A stretch of DNA of 64,000 nucleotides from Arthrobotrys musiformis (GCA_036971715.1 JAVHJL010000003.1:2480001-2544000), one strand, 5' to 3'; numbered from the stretch's first letter, positions 23,130 to 35,653 are shown. Numbers and translations are program-made. Notes: generated by a model from the letters alone, not told the origin.

Positions 23130-24004
23130 TTATATCTCTTATTAATAATAAATTAACTTTGATATAATATTATAAAAATTGTTTAATAATTTAAAAAACT
23201 TTTTTTATACTTTTGAAAAATTTTCTTAAATTTTTAATATAACCAACTAATTCTACTAAATTTCTTTTTAAATTATTTTAAAACAACTCATAATTTCTTA
23301 AAATTCCTAATATTTCTTTCTCCTAAAATCTAAGATTTAATTAATTAAGAAAAATAATTAATAACAACCACCAAAAGAAAACTTTAAAAGAATAATTCCT
23401 TATAAAAAATTATATCACACTTTTTTCCTAACTTAGTGTAAACTATATACTTTTATCTTTCTTCTATTATAAAATAATTATATCCCCTCTTAATATAATA
23501 ACTACACCCGATTTTTAAAAAATATTCGAACTCTTATATTTACACAGCAAGATTGTCTTTATTTTTTTAATCTTTAAATCATTTAGATCTAATTTTATTT
23601 TAATATTTTTAAATTTTATTCTCTAACATGCTCTTATCTAAAAAAATATTATTTAAATATACCTGATTTTACACACCAAATTATTAAAATATAGAAATAT
23701 TTAAAAATTTAAATTTTAACTTCCAACTTCTAACAAGTTCAGTTATATTTATATACTATTATACTTATATAATCTTATATATAATATAGAATTCATCACC
23801 TATAACATTTCCAACATAAGATTATTCTTTTAATAGATTTTTTATACAGTAATATTCTTTGACCAAATTTTCTATACACCAAGATATACTATACAAAATT
23901 TTCCCGCATAAATCCAATATCTCCAAAATATTTTGTTTTCTATTTACAAAATATTCCTATATAGGAATTTTATATGATAAAATTTCTTTTAAAAAAAGAG
24001 ATAA
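23130..24004. other. AT-rich region before gypsy-A 3' LTR, nothing assigned
   Basis: No motif recognised on either strand. The last ~20 bases before the LTR (AAAAAAAGAGATAA) are purine-rich and could be a decayed polypurine tract. Confidence 0.4.
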
Positions 24005-24676
24005 TATCACACCCACACCATATAACTATTCCCAATTAGGCATATAACTTAGTACGACAAACATACTTCTAATTCTATATTTTAATTATTTTATAGAAAA
24101 ATTTAGTTCATAATTTATTTATTTATCTTATAAACATTTATTTAAAAGAAATAAATCTATTTTCTATATTCTATAGAATATATTGTTTCCACAATATATT
24201 CAGTTTTGTTTGACTAATAGAAATCCTAACCACTGGTTTATTTTATTTTTCTTATACAATATTTATCACAACACATATACCCAAATTAATGATGAACTAT
24301 CAAATTAACAGTTACTATTAACTTACAAGGATTCCATCAACTCATTGAATTTATATGCAAATTACATTTTATATAAAAACTTTATCATATATTTAAGATC
24401 CTCTTAAACAATAGTAGTTCTCAGATTTTTCTTGGAATTCCATCGGTCAACTTATCAACTACCTTTACTAATTCACTACCCAATAGTAAAACCTTAAAAT
24501 AATCCTATAAATCTTTTACTTATTCTACTATATTATATTTTCTATATACAACTTTATTAGTTCCACCAAATACTGATTGTTCCCTCTAAGAGATCTGAAC
24601 CAATAAAGTTGAGAAACCAGCAAGGTGCTAGGCTTGTTTAGGAATCCTGCCAAGGAGACCTGGGCAAGGTGTAACA
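24005..24676 (+). mobile_element. Gypsy-A 3' LTR, best-preserved copy
   Basis: 672 bp, starts TATCACACCC (decayed TGTCACGCCC) and ends CTGGGCAAGGTGTAACA. The ends form imperfect inverted repeats (TGTCAC / GTGTAACA). Its last ~200 bp retain G and C and serve as the reference for LTR-A fragments at 79-375, 599-871 and 1429-2096. Same orientation as the 1429 LTR, with Gag and Pol remnants between them, so I pair them as one element. Confidence 0.75.
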
Positions 24677-25068
24677 AAAATAAATTGGATAAGAAATAAG
24701 TTTATAAAGTAAATATTTAAAAATATAATGTTAAATTAAATAAAATATAAAACTATGAATTAAATATTTAAATATAAAATATTAAATTAGATATAAATTA
24801 TTTTTTAATAAATTAAAAGTTTATGTAGAATACAGGCTTAAATAGGTTTATTACTATATAAATTAAAATAATATTATTAATATTATTTTTTAAATTTTAA
24901 GGTTTAAATCTAAATACTTTTTTATTTTAAGCTTATAAATTATATTATATTATATAATTTTTTTTTAATTATAGTATTATTTAGATGTTTTTTATGATTA
25001 TTTTAAAGGTTTTTTCAGTTATTTAAATTTTTGCTTAGAATTTTTTTTATTAAACATATTTTATTATA
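24677..25068 (-). mobile_element. LTR-B fragment, reverse strand, truncated
   Basis: Reverse complement of the first ~390 bp of the gypsy-B LTR (32967-33581). The LTR start is at 25068 (TATAAT for TGTAAC). The distal part is missing and homology stops exactly at the end of the gypsy-A 3' LTR. Confidence 0.75.
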
Positions 25069-26378
25069 TAATTTTTTTTTTTAGTATTAATGTTTTATTA
25101 ATATTTTATTTTAATATTTAGTATAAAAATAGATTTTTTATTTTTTTAATATCATTTACTGATTTTTAGTGATATAAATTTTTAATAATTACTTTTTTAT
25201 ATAATTTCTAAGAGTTCTGGTTTTTTAAATTTTTATTCTAAAGTATTTAATTTTAAAATTTCTATTTTTATAATTTTAAATATTTATTTTAATAAAATTC
25301 TATATAAATCTATTATTATTATTAATTTTTAAAGATTTTTTATTAAATTTTAAATTAAAATTTGTTATTTTGTTAAATAATTGATTTTTTATAAAATTAT
25401 TATTATAAAATTATTTATTATCTTTAGTTTAAAAATCTATTTGAAAAATTATTAAAAGATTACATTAAATAATTTTAGTTAATTTTGTTTATAATTGGAA
25501 GATTTTTTAATATAAATAGAGGTATATAAATTTTAATATTTGAAATTTAAATAAGCTAATATTTAAAAATATTTTTTAAATAATATTAAAAGATTAAAAT
25601 TTTTTAATTAATTTACTTAATTTTTTTATATTACAAAAAAATAATATTATGAAGTTAAAAAAATCAGATAATAGGGTTAAATTAAAATAAAAATTATAAA
25701 AATTATTAAATAATTTTTAAATATAAATAATATTAAATATAGATTATTATGTAGATTTATTCTAACTTTTTTATTAAACAAAATATTGAAATTTATAATA
25801 ATATAATTATAAATTTAAGATTTTTTTAATTTTGTATTTTTCTTTATTATTAATTATAATAAGTATAGATTATTTCTTATAATTTTAACTAAAAAAAGTA
25901 TTTTTTAATATTATATAAAGCAAATTAATATAAAAAATAAAATAAATTTTTATTAATAAAAAAATTCTAGCTTATATATTTGTTTTTTTATAAATTTAAA
26001 AATCTAAAATAGATTTTTTATTTTATTAGATAGTTTTGGATAAGGTTTGGTTATTTTAATATTTTGTATATTAAGTTAAATATAGTTTTTTTTTTTTATA
26101 TTTAGGTGTTAAATATTGTTATTTATTTATTTATTTTTATTATATTTATACAATATAACTGATTTTTATTTATAAAATATTTTATAAATTTAATATTTAT
26201 TAAATAAATTTTATAGTTTTTTAATTTTTAATTAGTTTTTAAAATTTTTAAAATTTAAAAATAGTTAAATTTTATTTATAATTTATAATAAATAAAAAAA
26301 AAATTAATAATATCAAATATTTTATTATTATAAAAATATTTAATCAAAAGTAATTATTCTATTTAATTATTTTATTAA
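25069..26378 (-). pseudogene. Gypsy-B internal remnant (integrase end to 3' LTR), reverse strand
   Basis: Read on -, collinear with 44230-45505 of the main gypsy-B copy. The integrase 'WLPLAEY-YNN' stretch is around 26330, and the region just before the LTR contains the AAATCTATTTTAATACTAAA-like tract. It is more heavily mutated than the main copy, with many TAA/TAG stops. The 26379-26632 element lies at its outer edge. Confidence 0.7.
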
Positions 26379-26632
26379 TGTTATTGTTTGGGATCGCATG
26401 TAGGTTGGGATCTCTCTCTCTCTTTCGAAAGAGGGGTCAGGGGTAGATAGGATCTTGGTGATTCTCCTGCTTATATAAGCAGGTTCAATCCTGGTAATCT
26501 GGCCATAGCAGCTTTGTAGGCATTTACTATAACACTCTGGCTTATTTGTAAGGCTGGATTTTGTGTATTTTTATGAGTATTTTGTTTGAATATTTATTTG
26601 AATGTTTGTTTGAAACCTCTAGCGAAACTATG
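26379..26632 (+). mobile_element. Small structured element with palindromes and a B-box-like site
   Basis: 254 bp, far less AT-rich than its surroundings, flanked by the 8-bp direct repeat TTTATTAA (26371-26378 and 26633-26640). It contains two perfect palindromes: CTCTTTCGAAAGAG (26420-26433) and CCTGCTTATATAAGCAGG (26466-26483). The Pol III B-box-like GGTTCAATCC (26482-26491) follows. Near the end there is a loose 12-bp TTTGAAT(A/G) repeat (~26578-26614). No (TAA)n or poly-A tail. A RIP-mutated copy of the first 112 bp lies at 58302-58414. Could be a tRNA-related SINE or a non-autonomous DNA element; identity unknown. Confidence 0.6.
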
Positions 26633-26640
26633 TTTATTAA

Positions 26641-26848
26641 TTATAAAAAAATCCTGAGATTTTTCTAAATCTTATTTTTTATCAATTCATTAAAATTAAA
26701 AAGTTTAAAATTTCTTTTAGATTCTTTTGCAATATAAAATTTATTATAAAATAAAAAATTTTTTTTTAATGATTTCCTTTAAAAATAGTATTTGTTTGAT
26801 AAATTTATTATACTAACTTAATTAATATTGTATTATATAAGTTTTTAT
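26641..26848 (-). other. Unassigned remnant left of LINE copy 4
   Basis: On - a frame reads with few stops and coding-like composition (for example AKESKRNFKLFNFNELIKNK). Part next to 26641 can be weakly aligned to gypsy-B integrase; the rest is not recognised. It continues at 32593 once LINE copy 4 is removed. Confidence 0.3.
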
Positions 26849-27110
26849 ATAAAATTATAAATATTAACGAACTTCGAAAATACCGACCCCCCTCATAACT
26901 TTTGAACGGAGTATCCAAAACCAAATAAAAGTACACCAATCGAAAAAACGGAAAAAATTAATCAAAAATACTACAAAGTAAAAAAGCATATAAAAATTAA
27001 TAAAAAATAATCACAACATAAAAATATAAAAATATTTATAATCATCTATTATATAAAAAAGGAATTTCTTACTTAATTTAAACTAAACCTTTTAAAAGTT
27101 AGTTTTAAAA

Positions 27111-28256
27111 ATAAAGAATAGATTAATTAATTTATCTTTAAATAAACTAGTATTAGTAATACAAAGTTTTAAACTTATTTACTACAAAAAAAGACAAAAA
27201 AAACAAGTATTAGTAAATATAATTAATTTAAGAAAAAAAATAAATAGAGAAGATTTATTTCTAAAAATTAAAAGATTAAATAATTTTTTAAAAGAAAGAG
27301 TATAGAAGATAAAAAACCTAAAACAGAAAATAAGAAAATTAAAGAGAAATAATATAAAAAAGATATACACCCAAATTACCTAAAAAACATCAAAAACACT
27401 AAAAAAATAGGAAATAATTTAAAAATATTAAAAAATGTATAAAATGCAAAATCTACAAAATCCATAAAATTTAAAAATATCAATTAATTAACAAAAGTTA
27501 ATTATTTCCAGAAATATTATAGAATCTTCTATCTAAAAACCAAATATTTTTAGAGAAAAAATAAATAAAATTCTTAAAGAAAAGCTTAATAACTCAAAAT
27601 TAATTATTTCTAGGATTTCTTTAAATTTAAAAGGGAATTTAATTTTGATTACTCATGAGAATATTAAAAAAGAAGATATTTTAGAATATAAAAAAAAGAT
27701 CTATCAAAAACTTATTAAAATAGATAAATATATATAAAAAATTTTTAAAATAAAAAACTGGGGGTTTTTAGTTATATACGGGATTTTTAAAAATCAAAAA
27801 ATAGAAGATTTTAAAAAAAAAAATGAAAATAAATAATATAATCAAATTAATTAAAAATCCAAGATTAAAGAAGAAAAATTAGAAGGGAAGAAATTCTTTT
27901 TTATAGTAATTGCCATAAAAACAAAAATAAAAATAATAGAAATATAAAACAAAAGATATATTTTTTTAAGAAATAAAAAACTTAAAACAAAAAAATATAT
28001 TAAATTTTTTAAAAACAATAAATATATAAATTATCAAAAAACTAGCTACTATGCATTAAATTGCAGAAATAAATCAATCTACAAAATTTATACTAGAAAA
28101 CATAAAATAATTAATTATTTATATAATATATATTAAGAAAATAAAAAATTCTATAATTATATAAAATACAAATATATTAATTATAAAGAAAAACATAGGG
28201 CAAAAAATTCCTTATACTCTAAAAATAAAAAATAAAATATTATTTTAAATAAATAG
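27111..28256 (+). pseudogene. LINE-A ORF1 remnant (copy 4)
   Basis: Start codon mutated to ATA (27111-27113); many in-frame stops. Most zinc-knuckle Cys codons are now TAT or similar. The reading frame is otherwise collinear with the intact ORF1 and ends at the same TAG overlapping ORF2. Confidence 0.85.
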
Positions 28257-31200
28257 GGATATTTTAAAAATAATATAATTATAAAAGATTTACAAATATA
28301 ATATAATCAATTTTAAATTCTGCATTAATTTATAACAACACAGATTTAATTTTTCTATAAGAATTATAATTCTCAAAGAAAAATATTATAATTACACACT
28401 CAAAGTTTAAACCAATTTTTTTAAACCTAAAAACCAACAAAACTAATAAAAACCAAAATAAAATAATTATTTTTATAAAAAAGAATTTATTTTACAAAAT
28501 TATAAATTAGAAAGATTTAATTAAAAATGAAAATTATTAGATAATTAATTTTAAATTAAATAAATTTAAGAAAATCAGATTTATTAATATTTATAATAAA
28601 AAACAATAAAATATAGAAAATAGTGAATATATAGTAAATTAATTTTTTAATAAAATTAAAAATTACTATATTAAAAAAATACTATTAATTAAAAATTTTA
28701 ATACTTATTATTTTTTATAAAATTTTGAAATTAAATTAAATTTAAAAGTAAGAAAAATAATAAAATTGATTAAAAATAAAAATTTATAATTAATAAATAA
28801 AAATAACATACTAATTTATTATAATATTAAAAAAAACAATAAATCTAAATCCTTAATTATTAATTTATCTTTTATAATTATTAATTTAAAAGAATTAATT
28901 ATAAATTAAAAAATAGATAAAAAAATTAATATAAAATTAAATCATAAAATAATTTCAATTAAAATAAAATCAAAAGAAAATAATTTAATAAATAATTTTT
29001 TATTAACTAACAAATTTAATTAAAATAAAATTAATTAAAAAAACTTCAAAAAAAAATTATTAAATCTAAATAAAAATCTAAATAAAAATAATTTATAAAA
29101 AAATTACTTTTTTTGATTTTATAAAAAAAAAAAAGATTTAGAAAATAATTTAAAAATTATAATATTTTTTTTTTAAAAAAATATAATTTTAATAATAAAA
29201 AGATCTATACCAACTTTAAAAATAACACCAAAATCAAAAATTTAGTAAAATAAGAAAATTAAAAAAATAAAAAAAAAGATATTATAACAAAAAAAAACAT
29301 GGAAATTAAATAAAACCCAACAAAATTAGAACCTTTTTAAAATAAAAAAAAATAAATATTTTAAAGAAATTAGATTTTTTAAAAAAAAATTCTAGATTAA
29401 TTTTCTAAAAAATATAAAAAATAAAGAAATATTTTTAACACTTAATTTTTCTAAATCTAGCAAAATCTAAAAAAATGCTGAATCTAATTTATAAAAATAA
29501 TAATATCCTTAATTTTAAAAATAAGGTAAAAATATTAAAAAAAATATTATTTTTAAAACTATTAAATTATATAAAAATAATAAATCCACTATTATCAATA
29601 AAAATAACAATTAACAAAAAATTAATTAAATAAAAAAAGATAAAAAATAATAAAATCAAAAAAATTATTTTTATATCTAATTTTAAAAAAGTATTAAAAC
29701 TAAATAAAATTAATTTTTTATATCTAAAAAAAATTTATAAAATTATATTAAAAAAATTCAATAATTTATTTAAACAATTATTAAATTATGGTTATTATCC
29801 AATTAGTTTTAAAAAATAATTAGAATAATTTTATTAAAATCAAATAAATTAAATTATAATATTCCAAAAGCTTACAAAATCATTAGCCTTTTAAATTATT
29901 TAAGAAAAATATTAAAAAAAATAATAGTAAAAAAAATAATTTTTTTATTAGAAATTAATAAAATTCTAAATTTAAAATAAATTAAAAGTAAAAAATAAAG
30001 ATTTATAATTAATATAACTTTATTTTTAATTTATAATATAAAAATAGCTAATTCAAAAAAATTAAAAACCTCTATTTTATTTTTAGATATTAAAAAAACT
30101 TTTGATAATATTTTAAAAAAAAATTAATATCTTAAAAAACATAAAATTTCTTAAATAATTAATTTAATAAATTAATAATTTTATATTTAAAAAATTAATT
30201 AAATTGGCTTTTAATAAATAAATAGAAAAATTAAAATTTATAAAAACTAGAATATTATAAGATTTTTTAATATCCCCAATTCTCTTTTTATTATATTTAA
30301 CATTATTATTTAATTTATTAGAATAAAAAATGCCTTTTATTATTAAACTATCATATATAGACGATTTAGCATTAATTACAACCAATAAAAAAATAAAAAT
30401 AAATATATATAAATTAGAAGAAACTACAAAAATAGCTTTTAATTAAACTATAAATAATATAATAGCTTTTAATAACATAAAATCAAAACTAATTCATTTT
30501 AAAATAAATTTAAAAAAAGAAAATAAAAATAAATTTAAGAAATTAAATATTAAATTATTAAATAATACAATAATAAAACCTATTAATAATATAAAGTAAT
30601 TAAGTATATATTTTAATATAAGATTAAATTTTAAAAACTATATTAAAATAAAAATAAGTATAGTAAATAAAATTTTAAATTTTATTAAAGCACTTGCTAA
30701 TTCAGAAAAAAAATTTAAAACTAAAGTAATAATATAATTATATAAAAGCTACATTTATTCTATTTCTGACTATAAATCTGAAATATGGTAAAAAAATTAA
30801 AAATAATAAAATATTTTGAAAAAATTTAAATTAATTTAAAATAAGATGTTGAGAAAAATAACAAGAGGTTTTAAAACAACTCCAATAAATATATTAAAAG
30901 TTGAGGCCTTTATTTTACTATTAGAAATAAAACTAAATAAGATATAAAAAAAATATACCCTAAAATCTCTTTTTTTTAATAAAAATCATCTAATAAAAAA
31001 AAGATTTTTAAAATTATTCCTACCAAAATTTAATTTTGGAAGAAAAGAAATAGAACTAAGATTTTATTTAAAATAAAATAAAAATAAAAAAGAAAAAAAT
31101 AAAAAAGAATATGCCTCTATACTAAATAAAATATTATTAAGAATTAATTTCCTAATATATACAAAAATTAAGGAATTAAATATAAAATTTAACTTACTTT

Positions 31201-32276
31201 AAATTGAAAATAAAATTAATTTCCTCATAAATAATATATTAAAGGATTTAGAAGCAGAAAACTACAAAAATAAAAAAGAAATTGAATTAAATTTTAGGAA
31301 AAACTTATTTATTTATATAGATGGTTTTATGCTGGAAATAAAAAATAAAAATAAAAAAAAGAATAATAAAAATAAAAAAGAAAAATCTTTAAAAACTGGA
31401 ATTTATAAAAAAATAGATAATAAATCTATTTTCGAAATTTATTTTAGTTTGGGAAAAAGTATAGAAATATATAATACAAAATTAATTACTTTAAAGAAAA
31501 GATTTGAAAAATCTTTTAAAATAATTAATAAAAATAAAAAAGTAAAAAATATTTATTTCTTTACTAATAATTAAACTGTAATAAAAAGATTATAAAACTT
31601 AAATTTAGGGTTTAGTTAAGAAACAATTTCAAAAATTTAGAATATAGTAAATAAATTAAATTCTAGAAATATTAATATATTTATAGAATAGGTTTTAAAT
31701 TACTCTAAAGTTATTAAAAATAAAAAGACAGATTATTTAGTTAAGGAAGCTGTAAAAATAAAAAAGAAAAGCCTATTCAAGTCCTTCACTTATTTAAAAA
31801 AAAAAAAATTAAAAAAAAGGACTTACTAGAATGGGAAGAAAAATATAAAAAACAAAAAACAAGCCAAATTATATTAATAGGCTAAAGTTAAAAAGAAATA
31901 AGATATTTATTAAATTTAGTAATAATTTTGTTTTTTTTTTTAATTCAACTGAGGATTGGGCATAAATACTTTAACAATTATTTATATAAAATTCTAAATT
32001 TTGGAATTTTAAATAAAAATTGTATATGTAGAAATAAGCTTTAAATACTAAAATATTTAATTATGGAATACAAAATCTATAATGAAGAGAGAGAGGTGTT
32101 AAAATAGAAACTTAAAAAAGCTAATAAATAATTAAATTATTACTTTTTATTATTTAATAATAAAAGTATGATTTTTTTAAAAAAATTTTTAAATAAAATA
32201 AATATTGTAAAAAAAAAAATATAATAAAAATCTTAAAAATGATTATTTTATAAAATAGAGAAATTTAAAAATTTAA
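28249..32276 (+). pseudogene. LINE-A ORF2 remnant (copy 4)
   Basis: Start codon mutated to ATA, stops throughout. Still recognisable: the RT YIDD-equivalent codons (TATATAGACGAT at ~30354-30365) and the RNase H region (an open piece at 31329-31574). Cys- and Gln-coding positions are largely converted to stops or Tyr. Non-functional. Confidence 0.88.
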
Positions 32277-32592
32277 AAAAATAAAAAGGTTCCGGAAATG
32301 AGATATATCATTTTAATATTATATTAAAGTAAATGAGTAAGAATAATAGATATATAACATTGTTCTTTTAATGGGAAAAAAGAAGAAAGAGACAAAAAGG
32401 GTTAGAAGAAACTTTAAAAAACAAAAATAAAAATAAAAATAAAAAATAAAAATAAAAAATGATTTTATATAGTTTTCATTTTTAATGAGGAGCGAAAATC
32501 ATGTATTTTAATTTCTTTTCCTTCATTCCGCCATAACCGAAAGGTTGCATGCGTGTATGATAAATAATAATAATAATAATATAAGTTTTTAT

Positions 32593-32961
32593 TTATAATA
32601 TAGTTTATATTTTATAGATAATGTTATATTATATTTTAATAAAGTTAATACCTGTGCTATATAACTTTCGTATTTACAGCTTTATCTAGAAAATGTTTTA
32701 TCAAATATTCTTTTGAATTTTCGTATAAAAAATCTATCCTTTAAATTTATAGTATTATAATCATATTTTTTTAAATCATATTTCTTCGGTTGATCTTATA
32801 ATGCCTTTATTAAAAATTCTTCTGTTTTATTTTTAAGTTTTTTTTATAATTAAGCTATTTTAGGTTTTAAAATATTTTTTTTAGATATTTTTATTAATTT
32901 TGTTGTTAATAAACCTGCTATTTTACTAAATTTAAATATTTTATTTTTATTTAATTTTAGT
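32593..32961 (-). other. Unassigned remnant between LINE copy 4 and gypsy-B
   Basis: One - frame runs from about 32945 to 32600 with stops only of TAA/TAG type, consistent with former Gln/Trp codons. It reads as ordinary Lys/Ile/Leu-rich protein (for example DQPKKYDLKKYDYNTINL). Not recognised; gypsy-B inserted into it with duplication TTTAT. Confidence 0.35.
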
Positions 32962-32966
32962 TTTAT

Positions 32967-33581
32967 TGTAACGAAGCAAGCCCAGCAGAAAGAACTCCAA
33001 GCAGAAATCCAGGCAGCCGGAGGAGCCCTCAAAATAACCATAGGAAATATCTAGGCAATACTGTGGATAAAAGAAAAATCATACAACACAACATAACCTA
33101 TAGACCCAAAATAAGGAAGTACCTAGATCCAGACCTCAGAATATAAAGAACAATATTAATAATATTATTTCTACCTATACGATAATAAGCCTATTTAAAC
33201 CTATACTTTATATAAATTTCCGACTTACCAAAAAACAATTTATATCCAATTTAATACCCTATATATCCAAATGTCTAGTTTAGACTTATCTTTTATTTAG
33301 TTTAATATTTTATATCTAAATATCCAGTTTATAATTTTATATCCTATCCAATTTAATACTATATTTTTGAATAACCACTTTATAATTTTATTTTCTATTT
33401 AGTTTAATATGTTATTTCCTTTATTATTTATTTATTTAACTCACTATATTTACTATTATATATTTAGAAATCAAGCAATAATTTAAATATCAATCTATAT
33501 TTATATTAGTATATTTTCTTTATTTTGTGATATTTATATATTACTTTGATATTTCAAATAGTTGTTATATAATTTTTTATA
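32967..33581 (+). mobile_element. Gypsy-B 5' LTR
   Basis: 615 bp, starts TGTAACGAAG and ends at a decayed TTATA (TTACA in the 3' LTR). Same length as the 3' LTR at 45506-46120. The 5-bp target duplication TTTAT lies at 32962-32966 and 46121-46125, which confirms that the two LTRs bound one insertion. The first ~100 bp keep G and C (CCAGGCAGCCGGAGG). Confidence 0.92.
33245..33415 (+). repeat. 51-bp tandem repeat inside the gypsy-B 5' LTR
   Basis: Related units begin at 33245, 33296, 33347 and 33398 (TCCAATTTAATA or TTTAGTTTAATA), a constant 51-bp period. The 3' LTR has the same array. Confidence 0.85.
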
Positions 33582-33788
33582 CTTTGTTATTTTGTAACTT
33601 TATTAATCTAATATTTAAATATCTATACTAGCTTTATATGATAGTAAGAAATTTGAAGGGAAAAATACTGAAAAAAAATTTTTATCATTTTACCAAGGTT
33701 TATTGTTGAATAAATTCGGGTTATAATAGTAGTATTTAAATATTTTAAGAATAATATGCTTATAGTAATACTAATAACTATTTTAATT

Positions 33789-34601
33789 GGTCCGGAGGTG
33801 TGGCCTAGTGGGTGTGATGCTAGGCTTGGAAACAGGTCTCCCCAGCCTGTGTGGGTTCGATTCCTACCATCTCCACCATATTTTGCAAATTAATTTTCGG
33901 GGTTTTATTTCTTTTACCTGAAAATAAATGCAAAAAGAAATAACTCACTAATTTTATACCAACTATAGTTATATTTTGATGTATTTGACATCTAAGTTTG
34001 TTTTAAAGGTGTTATTGTTTGTTTTCCTTGCACAACATAGTTTGAACTTTAGAATAAAAATCAAATAGTAATTCTATCTACTATAAAAAATAGAAATAGT
34101 TCTACTACTTAAAAATAGATAGTAATCTCTGTAAAAGATATGTGTAAGTACATCACAATAAAAACAATACTAGTAGTTCTACTACTTAAAAATAAAAATA
34201 GTTTTATTATTTAAAAAAATAGAATAGCCTAGTTTCTATTTTAAAACTGGACTTCAGTTATAGAAATATAAAAAATAATAATCTTAAGAAAATATATCTA
34301 TAATTAAAACCCACACTTGTGGATTATTCTGAATATAGTAATTTTCTAATATTACATCAAAGTGGATGGATAAAAACAATAGATATACAGCGCATTTTCT
34401 ACTAAATTGGAATAGTAGAATTATATATAAAGGAATTTAATGTAGATAGATTCTAAAAAAAATACCGAAAATCTCCAACATCCTAATTATGTAAAGATTC
34501 TGGCTTGTATTCACTTCTTTCATGTTATTATCTATAATTAGATATCTACAATCCGCCATAACCGAAAGGTTGCATGCGTGTATGATAAATAATAATAATA
34601 A
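33789..34601 (+). mobile_element. tRNA-headed SINE, copy A (lightly RIP-mutated)
   Basis: About 813 bp. Flanked by a 17-bp target duplication TAATAACTATTTTAATT (33772-33788 and 34602-34618), part of which overlaps the tail. It starts GGTCC, then the tRNA-like head. A ~640-bp body follows, with AAGTAGT/ACTACTT hairpin-forming repeats. Then comes a segment shared with the LINE-A 3'UTR (~34350-34392), and last the terminal LINE-A tail from CCGCCATAACCGAAAGG to (TAA)n. Differences from copy B are mostly C/T and G/A. No ORF, so it depends on LINE-A machinery. Confidence 0.88.
33794..33878 (+). other. tRNA-like head of SINE copy A, with templated CCA
   Basis: Acceptor arms GGAGGTG and CATCTCC pair over 7 bp (one G-T). 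A-box-like TGGCCTAGTGGG lies at 33801-33812 and a B box GGTTCGATTCC at 33854-33864. A T stem GTGGG/CCTAC forms. A 5-bp stem ACAGG/CCTGT resembles a long variable arm, so a serine- or leucine-type tRNA is the likely ancestor. The D and anticodon stems do not fold properly. Discriminator A is followed by CCA, as in a mature tRNA, which implies descent from a processed tRNA. Confidence 0.75.
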
Positions 34602-35653
34602 TAATAACTATTTTAATTATTAAATTTCCAAATTTTGATACTTTTGATGGTATAAAATTTTATAAATTGAGAAATTTTTTAGCATAACTTAATAATAAGT
34701 ATGAAGGAGAATTTACCAAATTTGCTATTTTCAAAAGAAAAATTGTGTATGTTGTTAGTTTTTTTAAAGGAAATTTAGTAGAGTTAGTTTTCAATAAATA
34801 TAATCTTGATGATAGGGAATAGAGTTGGGATATTTATGTTAAATTTATTGTATGGCTAGAAAAAGCCTTTAGAGACCTTGATTTTGCTGGAATAGTGGAA
34901 TAAGAATTGTGAAATTTTAGATAAGTTAATAAACTTTTTTTTTGTATATTTTACAAAATTTAAATGTTTAATGGGATGGCTTAATTATGACAATGCTGTT
35001 TAGATTACTTATTTATGACATAAAATATACATTAAAATTAAAGAACTTTTGATTATTAAAAATACTTTTTTTGAAGATTTTGATGAATTCATTATTTTTT
35101 GTTAATAATAATTGGCAAATTTTGGAAGTAAAAAAAAAATTCTGAAGCTTTATAAATATTAAATTTTAAAAAAAGACTATTATTATTATTTTAGTATTTA
35201 AAATATTATCCAAACTTAATAACTCAGTATTGCTAATATAAGGAAATAATTATTTTGGACTTGGATTTATAGACTAATTTATTGGTAATATCAAAAGACG
35301 TCTAATTTAAAAAAAAAAAAATTGATAATAAGTTTAAAAATTATTATTATTATTATTATTTATCATACACGCATGCAACCTTTCGGTTATGGCGGAATGA
35401 AGGAAAAGAAATTAAAATACATGATTTTCGCTCCTCATTAAAAATGAAAACTACATAAAATCATTTTTTATTTTTGTTTTTTGTTTTTATTTTTATTTTT
35501 GTTTTTTGTTTTTTGAGGTTCCTTCTAACCCTTTTTGTCTCTTTCTTCTTTTTTCCCATTAAAAGAACAATGTCGTATATCTGTTGTTCTTACCCATCCA
35601 CTTTGATGTAATATTAAAATGATATATCTCATTTCCGGAACCTTTTCATTTTT

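Larger units (their letters stand above)
26849..32578 (+). mobile_element. LINE-A copy 4, full length, RIP-mutated
   Basis: Collinear with the intact + copy from CGAACTTCG (26868) to (TAA)n (~32566-32578). Flanked by a 14-bp target duplication ATATAAGTTTTTAT (26835-26848 and 32579-32592). Between the left duplication and the LINE 5' end lie 19 extra nt (26849-26867). Mutation is C-to-T and G-to-A throughout both ORFs. It stops fairly sharply at the 3'UTR: from 32281 to the tail the sequence is close to the intact element, and the first ~100 bp are also preserved. Confidence 0.93.
33582..35331 (+). pseudogene. Gypsy-B Gag remnant, interrupted by the SINE
   Basis: Internal region after the 5' LTR. 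After the SINE (33789-34601) the frame reads from ~34619 as a recognisable Ty3-type capsid: motifs KFPNFDTFDGIKFYKLRNFLA, then NNKYEGEFTKFA, then a Trp-rich stretch around 34820-34870 (SWDIYVKFIVWLEKAF). Stops are few and of RIP type, so this is one of the least decayed old ORFs here. The LINE copy at 35345 truncates it, and the pol half resumes at 41131. Would encode the virus-like particle shell protein if intact. Confidence 0.7.

Noticed and set aside
23859..24047. 62-codon frame on + running into the gypsy-A 3' LTR
   Set aside because: Chance frame across an element border with no coding features.
1424..24681. Perfect 5-bp target duplication for gypsy-A
   Set aside because: Flanks read ATAAT and AAAAT; four of five positions agree, and the mismatch is not RIP type, so I do not claim it.
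32850..33041. 63-codon frame on - crossing the gypsy-B LTR border
   Set aside because: It starts inside the 5' LTR and continues into the flank, so it is created by the insertion junction.
33794..33878. Functional tRNA gene
   Set aside because: D and anticodon stems do not fold properly, CCA is encoded, and the unit recurs as the head of a longer repeated element.
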